Notes: generated by a model from the letters alone, not told the origin. 64,000 bases of DNA from Gemmatimonadota bacterium (GCA_003222085.1 QHUK01000019.1:50646-114645); one strand, 5' to 3'. Counted from the first letter of the stretch, positions 46,726-55,748 are shown. Program-made: numbers and translations.

Positions 46726-47730
46726 ATGTACCGCACCTGCGCCTTCTGCAACGGCACGCTCGACGGCGACGGCGGCCCCTCGGGGCTCGGGGTCGGACGG
46801 CGGCTCGCGTTCGACGAGTGGAAGGGTCGCCTCTGGGTGATCTGCCCGAAGTGCTCGCGCTGGAACCTCGCTCCGCTGGACGATCGCCTGGAACTGATCG
46901 AGGCGCTGGCGCGCGCCGCCGGCGAAGGCCGCGTGGCCGCCGCCACCGAGCAGGTCGCCTTGATCCGGTGGCAAAGCTACGACCTCGTGCGAGTCGGGAA
47001 GCCGCGGCGCATCGAGTTCGCGACGTGGCGCTACGGCGAGCGGCTCAGAGCGCGGCGCCGCGAGCAGCTCAAGTTCGTCGTGCCGGTCACGGTCGCCGCC
47101 GTTGGGCTCGCGGTCGCCGTCAATGTGGCGGCGGGCGGCTCGCTGGGCGTGTTCGTGTGGAACATGCCCAACCTCGCGCGGATGATGTACACCGGCATCA
47201 TTGGCCGGCGCCGGGTGAGTCTGGTCGAGCCGCCGATTTGCGAGCGCTGCGGGAGCGTGCTGCACCTGCGGGCCAAGCACGTGGCCCACGCGCGGGTGGT
47301 GCGGCAGGCGCAGGCCGACGTCGCGCTGATCTTGAGCTGCCCCACCTGCCGCACCGAAGGGGCCATGCTCGTGGGCCACGACGCGCATGCCGCACTCCGT
47401 CAAGGACTCACCTATCTGGCGCTCGCGCGCGGCACCCGGCAACGCGTCGAGGACGCCGCTCGGCTGGTCGAAAACGCCGGCGGGCCGGACCAGCTCATCA
47501 GCGACGTGGCTCGCCGCGAGCTCACGCTGCGCAGTCTTGGCGTGGAGCGGCGCCTGGCCCTCGAAATGGCCGTGGACGAGCGCGCGGAGGTCGAAGAGCT
47601 GGAGCGCCACTGGCGCGAGGCGGAGGAAATCGCCGAGATCGCCGACGGCACGCTCAGCTCGGACCCCCAGCTCGACGAAGAGCTGGAGCGCATCAGGAAA
47701 AAACTCGGTGGCGAGCAGCAATCCGGCTGA
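46726..47730 (+). CDS. Membrane protein with N-terminal and internal zinc-ribbon motifs
   Basis: A 334-residue protein with CAFCNG and CPKC in the first 45 residues, a hydrophobic segment FVVPVTVAAVGLAVAVNVAAG, a second ribbon CERCG and CPTC, and a charged helical C-terminus rich in Glu (VEELERHWREAEEIAEIA). No family recognised. The ATG follows the repeat element with no visible ribosome-binding site. It may be membrane-bound with a cytoplasmic helical tail. Confidence 0.62.
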   Translation: MYRTCAFCNGTLDGDGGPSGLGVGRRLAFDEWKGRLWVICPKCSRWNLAPLDDRLELIEALARAAGEGRVAAATEQVALIRWQSYDLVRVGKPRRIEFATWRYGERLRARRREQLKFVVPVTVAAVGLAVAVNVAAGGSLGVFVWNMPNLARMMYTGIIGRRRVSLVEPPICERCGSVLHLRAKHVAHARVVRQAQADVALILSCPTCRTEGAMLVGHDAHAALRQGLTYLALARGTRQRVEDAARLVENAGGPDQLISDVARRELTLRSLGVERRLALEMAVDERAEVEELERHWREAEEIAEIADGTLSSDPQLDEELERIRKKLGGEQQSG

Positions 47731-47826
47731 GTGGTGCGCCGACGCGACGTCGCAAGAGGAGTCATCGAAGGACCTCAACGTCCCCAGCGACGTATGACCA
47801 CGCAACGCAAGCCTCGGAGTACATCG

Positions 47827-48225
47827 ATGGTCCGTCGCACGACGTGGATCCTCGCGACAGTCTTCCTGGCAACCGGTCCACCTGCCTCCGCACAGTGGCT
47901 CGATCCGGATCGATGCATCACCTGCCCCGACAAGGTGCAGCATTTCGTCGCGGGTGTCGGCCTCGACCTCCTGGCCCGCGGGCCGTGGGTGGCGAGGCCG
48001 TTCCGCGACCACGCGTGGAAACGCGTCGCGATCACGGCCGTGGTGGCTGCGAGCTGGGAAATGCTCGAAGCCCTGGACGCGCGCCGCCAAGGGAAAGCGG
48101 GACAGCCGGGGTACGGCTTCGGACCGTTGGACCTCGTCACGACGGTCGGCGGCGCGGCTGCCGTGGAAGCGATCCAAGGAGTCGGCCGAAGGCTGACCAA
48201 GCGACGAGCCCGGGGGGTTCACTAG
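47827..48225 (+). CDS. Exported YfiM/DUF2279-like protein
   Basis: A 132-residue protein with a signal peptide (MVRRTTWILATVFLATGPP) and the motif DKVQHFVAGVGLDLLARG, followed by SWEMLEALDARRQGKAG and GPLDLVTTVGGAAAVEA, the order seen in YfiM/DUF2279 proteins. ATG 47827 is chosen because it begins the signal peptide; upstream in-frame starts (GTG 47731, ATG 47794) would add a charged leader. A small hairpin with T-run follows. Confidence 0.6.
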   Translation: MVRRTTWILATVFLATGPPASAQWLDPDRCITCPDKVQHFVAGVGLDLLARGPWVARPFRDHAWKRVAITAVVAASWEMLEALDARRQGKAGQPGYGFGPLDLVTTVGGAAAVEAIQGVGRRLTKRRARGVH

Positions 48226-48236
48226 CTCGGCCGAAT

Positions 48237-48257
48237 CAACCGCACGGTTGAATTTTT
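48237..48257 (+). terminator. Candidate intrinsic terminator after the YfiM-like gene
   Basis: The palindrome CAACCGCACGGTTG (5-bp stem, 4-base loop) is followed by AATTTTT. It is 11 bases after the upstream stop and well before the lipA start. Confidence 0.45.
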
Positions 48258-48307
48258 GACCCTGCGGCTACCCCGCCCCTCGTGAACCCGCTATTTTGGC
48301 GATAGTT

Positions 48308-49222
48308 ATGGCCAGCCCTCCTCTCGTCCAACTGAACCGCCAGCGTCCTATCCGCCCCATCGAGCGTAAGCCATCCTGGCTCAAGGTTCCGGCGCCGGGC
48401 GGTCCCAACTACGTGGCGCTGCAGCATCTGATGCGAGACCTGAAGCTTCACACGGTGTGCGAGGAAGCTCATTGTCCCAACATCGGGGAGTGTTGGGAGC
48501 ACCGGGCCGCCACCTTCATGATCCTGGGCGAGGTGTGCACGCGGAACTGCGCCTACTGCGCGGTCGCCCATGGGACACCGGCTCCGCTCGACAGCGACGA
48601 GCCCGCGCGCCTCGCGGCGGCCGTGGAACAAATGGAGCTCCGGCACGTCGTCATCACGAGCGTCGACCGCGACGATCTGGCGAACGGTGGCGCCGAGATG
48701 TTCGCGGCGGCCATCGCCGAAATCCGACGGCGCCGGCCCGGGACCTCGGTCGAGGTGCTGATCCCGGACTTCAAGGGGAGCGAGCGGGCACTGCGCATCG
48801 TGGTCGACGCCACGCCCGACATCCTGAACCACAACCTCGAGACCATCGAGCGCCTGTACCGGCTGGCGCGACCGGGGGGCCGTTATCCGCGGGCGCTCGA
48901 GCTGCTGCGACGCGCCAAAAGCATGAACCCCGGCATGCTCACGAAGTCGGGGATCATCTGCGGATTGGGTGAGGAGTGGGACGAGCTGCTCGTGGCCATG
49001 CGGGACCTGCGCGCGCAGGACGTGGACATCCTGACCATCGGTCAGTACCTCCGACCCTCGAGCGAGCATCTCCCGATCGCGCGGTACTACACGCCCGACG
49101 AGTTCGCCGAACTGCGCCGCCGCGGCGTCGAGATGGGCTATCGTCATGTCGAAGCCGGCCCGCTGGTGCGCTCGAGCTACCACGCGTGGGAACAGGTAAC
49201 GCGAGCGACCGCCGCCCGCTAG
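48308..49222 (+). CDS. lipA: Lipoyl synthase
   Basis: A 304-residue radical SAM enzyme that inserts two sulfurs into octanoyl-carrier protein. The auxiliary cluster motif CEEAHCPNIGEC (Cys51, 56, 62) and the SAM cluster CTRNCAYC (Cys77, 81, 84) are both present, with the closing RSSYHA Ser ligand. It heads the lipA-pdh-lpd-lipB cluster. ATG 48308 is preferred to an upstream TTG (48296). Needs octanoyl groups from LipB, encoded at the end of the cluster. Confidence 0.97.
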   Translation: MASPPLVQLNRQRPIRPIERKPSWLKVPAPGGPNYVALQHLMRDLKLHTVCEEAHCPNIGECWEHRAATFMILGEVCTRNCAYCAVAHGTPAPLDSDEPARLAAAVEQMELRHVVITSVDRDDLANGGAEMFAAAIAEIRRRRPGTSVEVLIPDFKGSERALRIVVDATPDILNHNLETIERLYRLARPGGRYPRALELLRRAKSMNPGMLTKSGIICGLGEEWDELLVAMRDLRAQDVDILTIGQYLRPSSEHLPIARYYTPDEFAELRRRGVEMGYRHVEAGPLVRSSYHAWEQVTRATAAR

Positions 49223-49239
49223 AACCCTCACCGATCGCC

Positions 49240-50238
49240 ATGGCCACCGCAACCGCCCAGACCACCCACGCGCCCGCCCAGCACGAGCTGGAACATCGCA
49301 TGCTGCGCCAGATGCTGTTGATCCGGCGCTTCGAAGAGAAGGCCGCCGAAGCGTACGCCCTGGGCAAGATCGGCGGGTTCTGTCACCTCTACATCGGCCA
49401 GGAGGCGGTGGCGGTCGGCTCGCTCGCCGCACTGCGCGAGGACGACTACGTGATCTCCTCCTATCGCGAGCACGGGCAGGCGCTCGCGCGCGGCCTGCCG
49501 GCGAACGTGGTCATGGCCGAGCTGTTCGGCAAGGCGACGGGGTGCTCGAAGGGGAAAGGCGGCTCGATGCACCTGTTCGACGCGGGGAGGCGGTTCATGG
49601 GCGGCCACGGGATCGTCGGCGGCCACGTCCCGCTCGCCGCGGGCCTAGGGTTCGCGATCCGCTACAGGGGCGGCGACCAGGTCTGCCTCTGCTACTTCGG
49701 CGAGGCGGCGGTCAACATCGGCGCCTTCCACGAGACGCTGAACATGGCCTCCGTGTACAAGCTGCCCGTGATCTTCCTGTGCGAGAACAACCGCTACGGG
49801 ATGGGCACGGCGTTCGAGCGCGTGGCAGCGGTCACCGATGTGGTGGAGCACGCCTGCAGCTACGACATGGCGGCGGAGCTGGTGAACGGCATGGACGTGC
49901 TCGCGGTAAACGAGGCGACCCGGCGCGCCGCCGAGCGCGCGCGCAAGGGCGGCCGCCCGACCCTGCTCGAGGTTCGGACCTACCGCTTCATGGGCCACTC
50001 GATGTCCGACCCCTTACACGGCGTGTACCGCACCAAGGAAGAAGTGGAGGAGCAGCGCAAGCGCGATCCGATCTCGCAGCTCGCCGGGAAGCTCAAGGAG
50101 GAAGGCGTGCTGGATGAGGCGGGGCTGAACGCCCTCGACGCGGAGGCGCGCGCGGCGGCCGAGGACGCGGTGCGCTTCGCCGATCAGAGCCCCGATCCCG
50201 ACCCCACCGAGCTCACCACCCACGTGCTGGCCGATTGA
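49240..50238 (+). CDS. pdhA: Pyruvate dehydrogenase E1 component, alpha subunit
   Basis: A 332-residue TPP-dependent decarboxylase subunit with GGFCHLYIGQEAVAVG, SYREHGQALARG and SKGKGGSMHLFD, the E1-alpha pattern for the pyruvate or branched-chain complex. The Mg-TPP motif reads FGEAAVNIGAFHETLN: Glu155 stands where GDG usually has Asp. Its C-terminal MGHSMSDPLHGVYRTKEE is typical of the phosphorylation-loop region. Works with PdhB; neighbours confirm pyruvate dehydrogenase. The start is 17 bases after lipA. Confidence 0.92.
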   Translation: MATATAQTTHAPAQHELEHRMLRQMLLIRRFEEKAAEAYALGKIGGFCHLYIGQEAVAVGSLAALREDDYVISSYREHGQALARGLPANVVMAELFGKATGCSKGKGGSMHLFDAGRRFMGGHGIVGGHVPLAAGLGFAIRYRGGDQVCLCYFGEAAVNIGAFHETLNMASVYKLPVIFLCENNRYGMGTAFERVAAVTDVVEHACSYDMAAELVNGMDVLAVNEATRRAAERARKGGRPTLLEVRTYRFMGHSMSDPLHGVYRTKEEVEEQRKRDPISQLAGKLKEEGVLDEAGLNALDAEARAAAEDAVRFADQSPDPDPTELTTHVLAD

Positions 50239-51221
50239 TGGCGACGCTCACGTACCGCGATGCCCTGAACCAGGCGCTGCGCGAGGAGATGCAGCGTGAC
50301 CCCGACGTGTTCCTCATGGGAGAGGAAGTCGGGGTCTACCAGGGCGCCTACAAGGTCAGCCGTGGTCTGTTGGAGGAGTTCGGGCCGATGCGGATCGTGG
50401 ACACGCCGATCGCCGAGCTGGGGTTCGCCGGGATCGGGGTGGGCGCCGCCATGGCGGGCCTGCGCCCGGTGATCGAGTTCATGACGTGGAATTTCGCCGT
50501 GCTGGCGCTCGATCAGATCGTCAACTCCGCCGCGAAGATCTTGTACGAGTCGGGCGGCCAGATTCCCATCCCCATCGTGTTTCGCGGGCCGAACGGCGCG
50601 GCGCTGCAGCTGGCGGCGCAGCACTCGCAGGCGTGGGACGCCTGGGTGTCACACATCCCGGGCTTGAAGGTCGTGGCGCCCGCGACCCCGGCGGATGCGA
50701 AGGGTCTCCTCAAGGCGGCGATCCGGGACAACAACCCGGTGATCGTGCTCGAGGGTGAGATGTTGTACAACGTCAAGGGAGAGGTGCCGGAGGGGGAGCA
50801 CATCGTCCCGATCGGGCAGGCGGACGTCAAACGGCCCGGGCGCGACGTGACGTTCATCTGCCACTCGAAGACCGTCGCCGTGGCCCTCAAAGCCGCCGAG
50901 CAGATGGCCGAGCACGAAGGGGTATCGGCCGAAGTGCTCGACCTGCGCTCGCTGCGTCCGCTCGACGAGGAGGCGATCCTCGGCTCGGTGGCGCGCACCA
51001 ACCGGGCGGTCGTGATCGAAGAAGGCTGGCCCCACGCCGGGATCGGCGCGCAGGTGGTGGACGTCATCCAGCGCGAAGCCTTCGATCAGCTGGACGCGCC
51101 GGTCCTGCGGGTCACCCAGGCCGACGTGCCGATGCCCTACAACAAGCAGCTCGAGCGGCTCGCGAAGCCCTCTCCCGAGCGCGTGGTCGCCGCGGCGCGC
51201 CGCGTCCTCTACCTCGACTGA
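50238..51221 (+). CDS. pdhB: Pyruvate dehydrogenase E1 component, beta subunit
   Basis: A 327-residue beta subunit with LMGEEVGVYQGAYKVSRGLL, RIVDTPIAELGFAGIGVGAA, FMTWNFAVLALDQIVNSAAK and LRSLRPLDEEAI, as in PDH/BCKDH E1-beta. The ATG shares bases with the pdhA TGA (TGATG). Forms the E1 heterotetramer with PdhA. Confidence 0.94.
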   Translation: MATLTYRDALNQALREEMQRDPDVFLMGEEVGVYQGAYKVSRGLLEEFGPMRIVDTPIAELGFAGIGVGAAMAGLRPVIEFMTWNFAVLALDQIVNSAAKILYESGGQIPIPIVFRGPNGAALQLAAQHSQAWDAWVSHIPGLKVVAPATPADAKGLLKAAIRDNNPVIVLEGEMLYNVKGEVPEGEHIVPIGQADVKRPGRDVTFICHSKTVAVALKAAEQMAEHEGVSAEVLDLRSLRPLDEEAILGSVARTNRAVVIEEGWPHAGIGAQVVDVIQREAFDQLDAPVLRVTQADVPMPYNKQLERLAKPSPERVVAAARRVLYLD

Positions 51222-51227
51222 ACCCCC

Positions 51228-52505
51228 GTGGCCACGAACGTCTATATGGAAGCGCTCTCGCCCACGATGGAAGAAGGGCGCGTGGTGAAGTGGCACAAGC
51301 GGGACGGGGACCCGGTGAAGGCGGGCGAGACGCTGGCCGAGGTCGAGACCGACAAGGCCGTGATGGATCTGGTGGCGCGCGCGGACGGCGAGCTGCGCCA
51401 GGTCGCCGCCGCCGAGGGCCAGACCGTCGCGGTCGGGAGCGTGGTCGCGGTGATCGTCTCGCCTGCCGAGGCCGTCGGTGCCGCGCCAGCCGCCGCAGCG
51501 CCAGCGACGCCTTCGGGAAGCGGGGAACGGGAAACGGGAAACGTGGCGACGGTGACGGCGCCTGCTCCGGTAGCTGTCAGCCCGCTGCCGGTGGCCGCTG
51601 CGGCAGATGCCACCCGCGTGAAAGCTTCCCCACTCGCACGGCGGATGGCGAAGGAGGCGGGAGTGGACCTCAAGCTCTTGACGGGCTCAGGGCCGGGCGG
51701 CCGAGTCGTTAAGAAGGATCTCGAGCGTGCGCCTAGCCCAGCCGCGTCAGCCGGGCCGACCGCAGCGGCCGCAGCAACGTTTCCCGTTTCCCGTTTCCCG
51801 TTTCCCGAGCGCACTGGAGCCGCGTACGATGACGTTCCGCTCACCCAGATCCGCAAGACGATCGCGAAGCGGCTCGCGACGTCGCTCGGCCCCATTCCTC
51901 ATTTCTTCCTGACGACCGAAGTGGACATGGAGCGGGCGAGCGAGGCGCGCGAGGCGCTCAACCAGCAGCTCGGCGATCAGGGCAAAGTCTCGTTCAACGA
52001 CATCATCATCAAGGCGACGGCGCACGCGCTCACCAAGCATCCGGCCTGCAACGCCTGGTTCCAGGACGACCACATCCGCTACTGGCACGAGGTGCATATG
52101 GGGATGGCGGTGGCGGTAGCGGACGGGCTCATCACCCCCGTGATCCGGAACGCGGAGCTCAAAGCGCTCGCGGAGATCGGGCGCGAGGCCAAGGAGCTGG
52201 CCGAGCGGGCCCGCAACCGCCGGCTGCAGCCCAACGAGTACACCGGGGCGACGTTCTCCGTCTCGAACCTCGGCATGTTCGACATCGACCAGTTCACGGC
52301 GGTGATCAATCCGCCGGAGGCCGGGATCATCGCCGTCGGCTCGATTGTTCAGAAGCCGGTGGTCGTGGAGGGACAACTCACGGCGCGCCGCCGCATGCGG
52401 ATCACCATGAGCTGCGACCACCGGGTGATCGACGGCGCGACGGGAGCGGCGTTCCTGCGCACCCTGAAACAGATGCTGGAGAACCCGCTGGCGATGCTGC
52501 TATGA
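51228..52505 (+). CDS. pdhC: Dihydrolipoamide acetyltransferase (pyruvate dehydrogenase E2)
   Basis: A 425-residue E2 core. The lipoyl domain (1-75) has the modified lysine in EVETDKAVMDL (Lys43), the peripheral-subunit-binding domain (about 131-167) has KASPLARRMAKEAGVDL, and the catalytic domain ends with SCDHRVIDGATG (His398, Asp402). Linkers contain in-frame repeat arrays: residues about 95-106 (GERETGN) and about 184-195 (FPVSRFPFP), which are inverse copies of each other at the DNA level. Forms the complex core with PdhA/B and Lpd. Confidence 0.95.
   Translation: MATNVYMEALSPTMEEGRVVKWHKRDGDPVKAGETLAEVETDKAVMDLVARADGELRQVAAAEGQTVAVGSVVAVIVSPAEAVGAAPAAAAPATPSGSGERETGNVATVTAPAPVAVSPLPVAAAADATRVKASPLARRMAKEAGVDLKLLTGSGPGGRVVKKDLERAPSPAASAGPTAAAAATFPVSRFPFPERTGAAYDDVPLTQIRKTIAKRLATSLGPIPHFFLTTEVDMERASEAREALNQQLGDQGKVSFNDIIIKATAHALTKHPACNAWFQDDHIRYWHEVHMGMAVAVADGLITPVIRNAELKALAEIGREAKELAERARNRRLQPNEYTGATFSVSNLGMFDIDQFTAVINPPEAGIIAVGSIVQKPVVVEGQLTARRRMRITMSCDHRVIDGATGAAFLRTLKQMLENPLAMLL
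51514..51543 (+). repeat. GGGAAAC heptamer array in the first E2 linker
   Basis: Four CGGGAAN units lie in frame between the lipoyl and binding domains. The inverse copy lies at 51778-51807. Confidence 0.85.
51778..51807 (+). repeat. Inverted GTTTCCC heptamer array in the second E2 linker
   Basis: Four CGTTTCC units, the reverse complement of the array at 51514-51543, are read in frame as FPVSRFPFP between the binding and catalytic domains. Confidence 0.85.
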
Positions 52506-52590
52506 ACTCGGAACGCGGAACTCGGAACGCGGAACAGCCGCACGAGCCTCGGGCCACCTGTTCCGCGTTCCGCGTTCCGACTTCCGCGTT
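52504..52590 (+). repeat. AACGCGG heptamer hairpin element between pdhC and lpd
   Basis: The 5' arm (52504-52535) starts inside the pdhC TGA stop. The 24-base loop contains GCACGAGC, and the 3' arm (52560-52590) is inverted. The loop shares 18 of 24 bases with the element at 61301-61387. Confidence 0.92.
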
Positions 52591-52605
52591 GGGGAAGGGG
52601 GGCTT

Positions 52606-53997
52606 TTGGCGAGTCAATTTGACGTAATCATCCTGGGCGGGGGGCCGGCCGGCTACGTCGCCGCCATCCGGGCCGCCCAGCTGGGCATGAGCACCGCGGT
52701 GATCGAGAAGGAGAAGCTCGGCGGGGTATGCGTCAACATCGGCTGCATTCCCACCAAGGCGCTGCTCCACTCCGCCTATATCGCGAGGCTCTTGCGTGAC
52801 GCGAAAGAGTTCGGCATCGAAGCGGGTGCCGTCAAAACCGACTACGGCGTCGCGATGCAGCGTTCCCGCAAAGTGAGCGACCAGAACTCGAAGGGCGTCG
52901 AGTTCCTGATGAAGAAGAACAAGGTCACGGTCGTGAAAGGCGCCGGCGTGCTCCAGCCCGGCCGCAAGGTGAAGGTCGGGAACGACGGGTACGAGGCGAA
53001 GAAAGCGGTGCTGATCGCGACCGGATCGCGGGTGAAGGGCCTGCCGCAGATCGGACTGGAGATCAACAAGACGACCGTGATCTCGTCCGATGAGGCGTTG
53101 TTCCTCGAGAAGGCACCGGCGTCGATGGCGATCATCGGTGCGGGCGCCGTGGGGATGGAGTTCGCCGACATCTTCCACGCCTTCGGCACCAAGGTGACCC
53201 TGATCGAAGCGCTCCCCCGCATCCTGCCGCTCGAGGACGCCGAGGCCTCGGACGCCCTCGCGAAGAGCTACAAGAAGCGAGGCATCGAGGTGATTCCCGG
53301 AGCGAAAGTGAAGAAGGGTACCGCGGGAAAGGACAAGGTGACCATCGAGGTCGACGCGAACGGCGCGACGCAGAAGATCGAGGTCGCGACGGTGCTGATG
53401 GCCGCGGGTCGCGCGGTGAACACGGAGAACATCGGCCTCGCGGAATGCGGCGTGCAAGTGACCGACCGCGGCTTCATCAAGGTCGATCAGAGCCTGCAGA
53501 CCACCGCGCCGGGCTACTACGCCATCGGCGACGTGGCCGGGCCGCCCATGCTCGCCCACAAGGGCATGCGGGAGGGCGTGAATGTCACCGAGCTCGTCGC
53601 GGGCAAGAAGCCCCACGCGATCAAGTACGATAACGTGCCCAGCGTGACGTACTGCCACCCCGAGGTGGCCAGCATCGGGCTCACCGAGGATCAGTGCAAA
53701 GAGCGCAAGCTCGAGTACGTAGCCGGGCGGTTCCCGTTCTCGGCGAACGGCCGGGCGCGGGGAACCGGGGAGACCGAAGGGTTCGTGAAGATCCTGCGCG
53801 ATAAGAAGTACGGTGAGATCCTGGGCGCCCACATCGTGGGCGAGCACGCGTCTGAGATCATCCACGAGCTGACGGTGGCGCGGGAGAACGAATACACCGT
53901 AGAAGAGGTCGAGCTGGCGATTCACGCGCACCCCACCATGTCCGAGGCGGTGGCCCAAGCCGCGCTCGATTCCCTCGGCCGGGTCGTGGACATGTGA
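52606..53997 (+). CDS. lpd: Dihydrolipoamide dehydrogenase (E3)
   Basis: A 463-residue flavoprotein that reoxidises dihydrolipoamide with NAD. FAD motif FDVIILGGGPAGYVAAI, redox-active disulfide GGVCVNIGCIPTK (Cys42, Cys47), NAD motif MAIIGAGAVGMEFADIF, and the C-terminal dimer motif ending IHAHPTMSEAVAQAAL with the catalytic His-Glu. The TTG start follows GGGGAAGGGG. Serves the pyruvate dehydrogenase and possibly the glycine cleavage system too, since no other lpd is in the window. Confidence 0.96.
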   Translation: MASQFDVIILGGGPAGYVAAIRAAQLGMSTAVIEKEKLGGVCVNIGCIPTKALLHSAYIARLLRDAKEFGIEAGAVKTDYGVAMQRSRKVSDQNSKGVEFLMKKNKVTVVKGAGVLQPGRKVKVGNDGYEAKKAVLIATGSRVKGLPQIGLEINKTTVISSDEALFLEKAPASMAIIGAGAVGMEFADIFHAFGTKVTLIEALPRILPLEDAEASDALAKSYKKRGIEVIPGAKVKKGTAGKDKVTIEVDANGATQKIEVATVLMAAGRAVNTENIGLAECGVQVTDRGFIKVDQSLQTTAPGYYAIGDVAGPPMLAHKGMREGVNVTELVAGKKPHAIKYDNVPSVTYCHPEVASIGLTEDQCKERKLEYVAGRFPFSANGRARGTGETEGFVKILRDKKYGEILGAHIVGEHASEIIHELTVARENEYTVEEVELAIHAHPTMSEAVAQAALDSLGRVVDM

Positions 53998-54437
53998 CCG
54001 AGATCCGACGAGACCCCCTCGCCATCGGGCTCGGCGCCCTCGCCTGCGGGGCGGGGCTCGGGGGCGCGACGATCACACTCGCGCAGCTGGTCGTGAAGCT
54101 GCTGCAGGGCCGGCTGGATCCCGACCACTACCGCGAGGCGGCGGGCGACCCGCTGCTCGCCGGGCTGCTCGCGGGAGTCGCCGTGGCCGGCATGTTCGGC
54201 TGGCGCCGCAGCCGGCCGCTGGAGAACCTGTGGCAGAGCGGCGTCATCGGCGTGCTCGCCGCCGTGGGCGCGTTGCTCGTCGGATTCCTCGCCGCCGTCG
54301 CGGACCGGCTGCTCGGCTTCCCCGGCCTGATCGCCTGGGGTGTGCTGAGCGCCGTGGTCGGCACGGCCGCAAGCCGCTGGTCGATCGCAGGAGCGACGGC
54401 GGGGGACGAGGGACGGGCGATGGGGGACGGGTCGTGA
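53994..54437 (+). CDS. Small membrane protein
   Basis: A 147-residue protein with about four hydrophobic segments (LAIGLGALACGAGLGGATITLAQ, LLAGLLAGVAVAGMFGW, GVIGVLAAVGALLVGFLAAV, LIAWGVLSAVVGTAAS). No family recognised. The GTG overlaps the lpd stop (GTGA), and the end overlaps lipB (GTGA), so it is part of the PDH operon. Confidence 0.65.
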   Translation: MTEIRRDPLAIGLGALACGAGLGGATITLAQLVVKLLQGRLDPDHYREAAGDPLLAGLLAGVAVAGMFGWRRSRPLENLWQSGVIGVLAAVGALLVGFLAAVADRLLGFPGLIAWGVLSAVVGTAASRWSIAGATAGDEGRAMGDGS

Positions 54438-55135
54438 CGGCGCGTCTGCTGGAGGTCGTGCAGGCCGGCGTCGTCCCATACGCCGAGGCGCTCGAGTGGC
54501 AGCGCTCGCTCGCCCAGGCCCGAATCGACGGCCGCCTGCCGAACGACCTGCTGCTCCTGCTCGAGCACCCCGCGGTGGTGACGCTCGGCCGCAACTCCCA
54601 ACCGGACCATCTCATCAGCCGCGACGGCGTCGAGGTCTTCGAGATCGAGCGCGGCGGTGACGTCACCTTCCACGGCCCCGGCCAGCTCGTGGGTTATCCG
54701 ATTTTCAACCTGACCGGTCATAAGCCCGACTTGCACTGGTACCTTCGCACGCTGGAGCGGGCCCTGATCGAAGCGCTGGCCCAGCTCGAGATCGCGGCTG
54801 AGCGCAACCCGGGCTATACCGGTGTGTGGACTCGAGGGCGCAAGATCGCCAGCATCGGCATCCACGTGAAGCAGTGGGTGACGTGGCATGGCTTCGCCCT
54901 GAACGTCGCGAACGACCTCGCCCAGTTCGGGCGCATCGTGCCGTGCGGGATCGCTGGAGTCGAGATGACCTCCGTAGCGCGGGAAACGGGAAACGGGAAA
55001 CGGGAAACGGGGCTTTGGGACAAAGCCATCGCCGCGGTGATACGGGGCTTCGAGGCAGCATTTAAGGTTACCGCCAAGATGATTCCTCGTGACCGCCTTC
55101 CTCGAGAAGCTGCGCCGACGCTCTCCGGTGGCTGA
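54434..55135 (+). CDS. lipB: Octanoyl-[acyl-carrier protein]:protein octanoyltransferase
   Basis: A 233-residue LipB that moves octanoate from ACP to apo-E2 or GcvH before LipA acts. Motifs RGGDVTFHGPGQLVGYPIF, RGRKIASIGIHVKQWVTWHGFALNV (Lys137) and PCGIAGVEMTSV (Cys171) are complete. An in-frame GGGAAAC array (54978-55011) inserts RETGNGKRETG just after the Cys motif. The GTG overlaps the upstream stop. The last 47 bases overlap the start of the next gene, giving an atypical C-terminal tail. Confidence 0.94.
   Translation: MTARLLEVVQAGVVPYAEALEWQRSLAQARIDGRLPNDLLLLLEHPAVVTLGRNSQPDHLISRDGVEVFEIERGGDVTFHGPGQLVGYPIFNLTGHKPDLHWYLRTLERALIEALAQLEIAAERNPGYTGVWTRGRKIASIGIHVKQWVTWHGFALNVANDLAQFGRIVPCGIAGVEMTSVARETGNGKRETGLWDKAIAAVIRGFEAAFKVTAKMIPRDRLPREAAPTLSGG
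54978..55011 (+). repeat. GGGAAAC heptamer array inside lipB
   Basis: Four to five CGGGAAA units are read in frame as ARETGNGKRETG after the catalytic Cys region. No inverse copy is seen in this gene. Confidence 0.85.
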
Positions 55136-55748
55136 GGACCGCCTGCCACCAGGCCAGGTCCTGACCACCAAATGGCCGGTGCTCCACTACGGCGATGTGC
55201 CGAAGGTGGACACCGGCACCTGGACCTTCGAAGTCTCCGGGTTGGTGGACCGGCCGTTCACCCTGACGTACGCCGAGCTGCTGGCGCTGCCGCGGAAGGT
55301 GGTGCATTGCGACATCCACTGCGTCACGCGGTGGAGCCGGCTCGACAACACTTTTGAAGGCGTGGCGGTGCAGCTCCTGCTGGAGCGCGCGGGGGTGAAG
55401 CCCGACGCGCAGTACTGCCTCGTCAGCGCCGAGCAGGGGTTCACCACCAACCTGCCGCTCGCGGATCTGGATCGGCCGGACAACCTGATCGCGTTCAAGT
55501 GGAGCGGGGAGTGGCTCATGCCGGAGCACGGCGGGCCCGTCCGGCTGCTGGTGCCGCACCTGTACTTCTGGAAGAGCGCGAAGTGGGTGCGGGGGTTCAC
55601 GCTGGTCGATCAGGACGTTCCCGGGTTCTGGGAGCAGAACGGCTACCACATGCGGGGCGATCCGTGGACGGAAGAGCGCTATGGGGGACGGGGGCTCACG
55701 CAACACGATATCAACCGGCTACGGAGTCTCAGCAAGAAGCGCCTCTAA
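55089..55748 (+). CDS. Sulfite-oxidase-like molybdopterin oxidoreductase
   Basis: A 219-residue protein with the sulfite oxidase/nitrate reductase molybdopterin fold: WPVLHYGDVPKVDTGTWTFEVSG, LPRKVVHCDIHCVTRWSRLDN with the Mo-ligand Cys78, and GGPVRLLVPHLYFWKSAKWV. No signal peptide is seen, so it is cytoplasmic (YuiH-like type). Substrate unknown. The GTG start overlaps lipB by 47 bases, unusually long here, so a shorter start cannot be ruled out. Confidence 0.82.
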   Translation: MTAFLEKLRRRSPVAEDRLPPGQVLTTKWPVLHYGDVPKVDTGTWTFEVSGLVDRPFTLTYAELLALPRKVVHCDIHCVTRWSRLDNTFEGVAVQLLLERAGVKPDAQYCLVSAEQGFTTNLPLADLDRPDNLIAFKWSGEWLMPEHGGPVRLLVPHLYFWKSAKWVRGFTLVDQDVPGFWEQNGYHMRGDPWTEERYGGRGLTQHDINRLRSLSKKRL

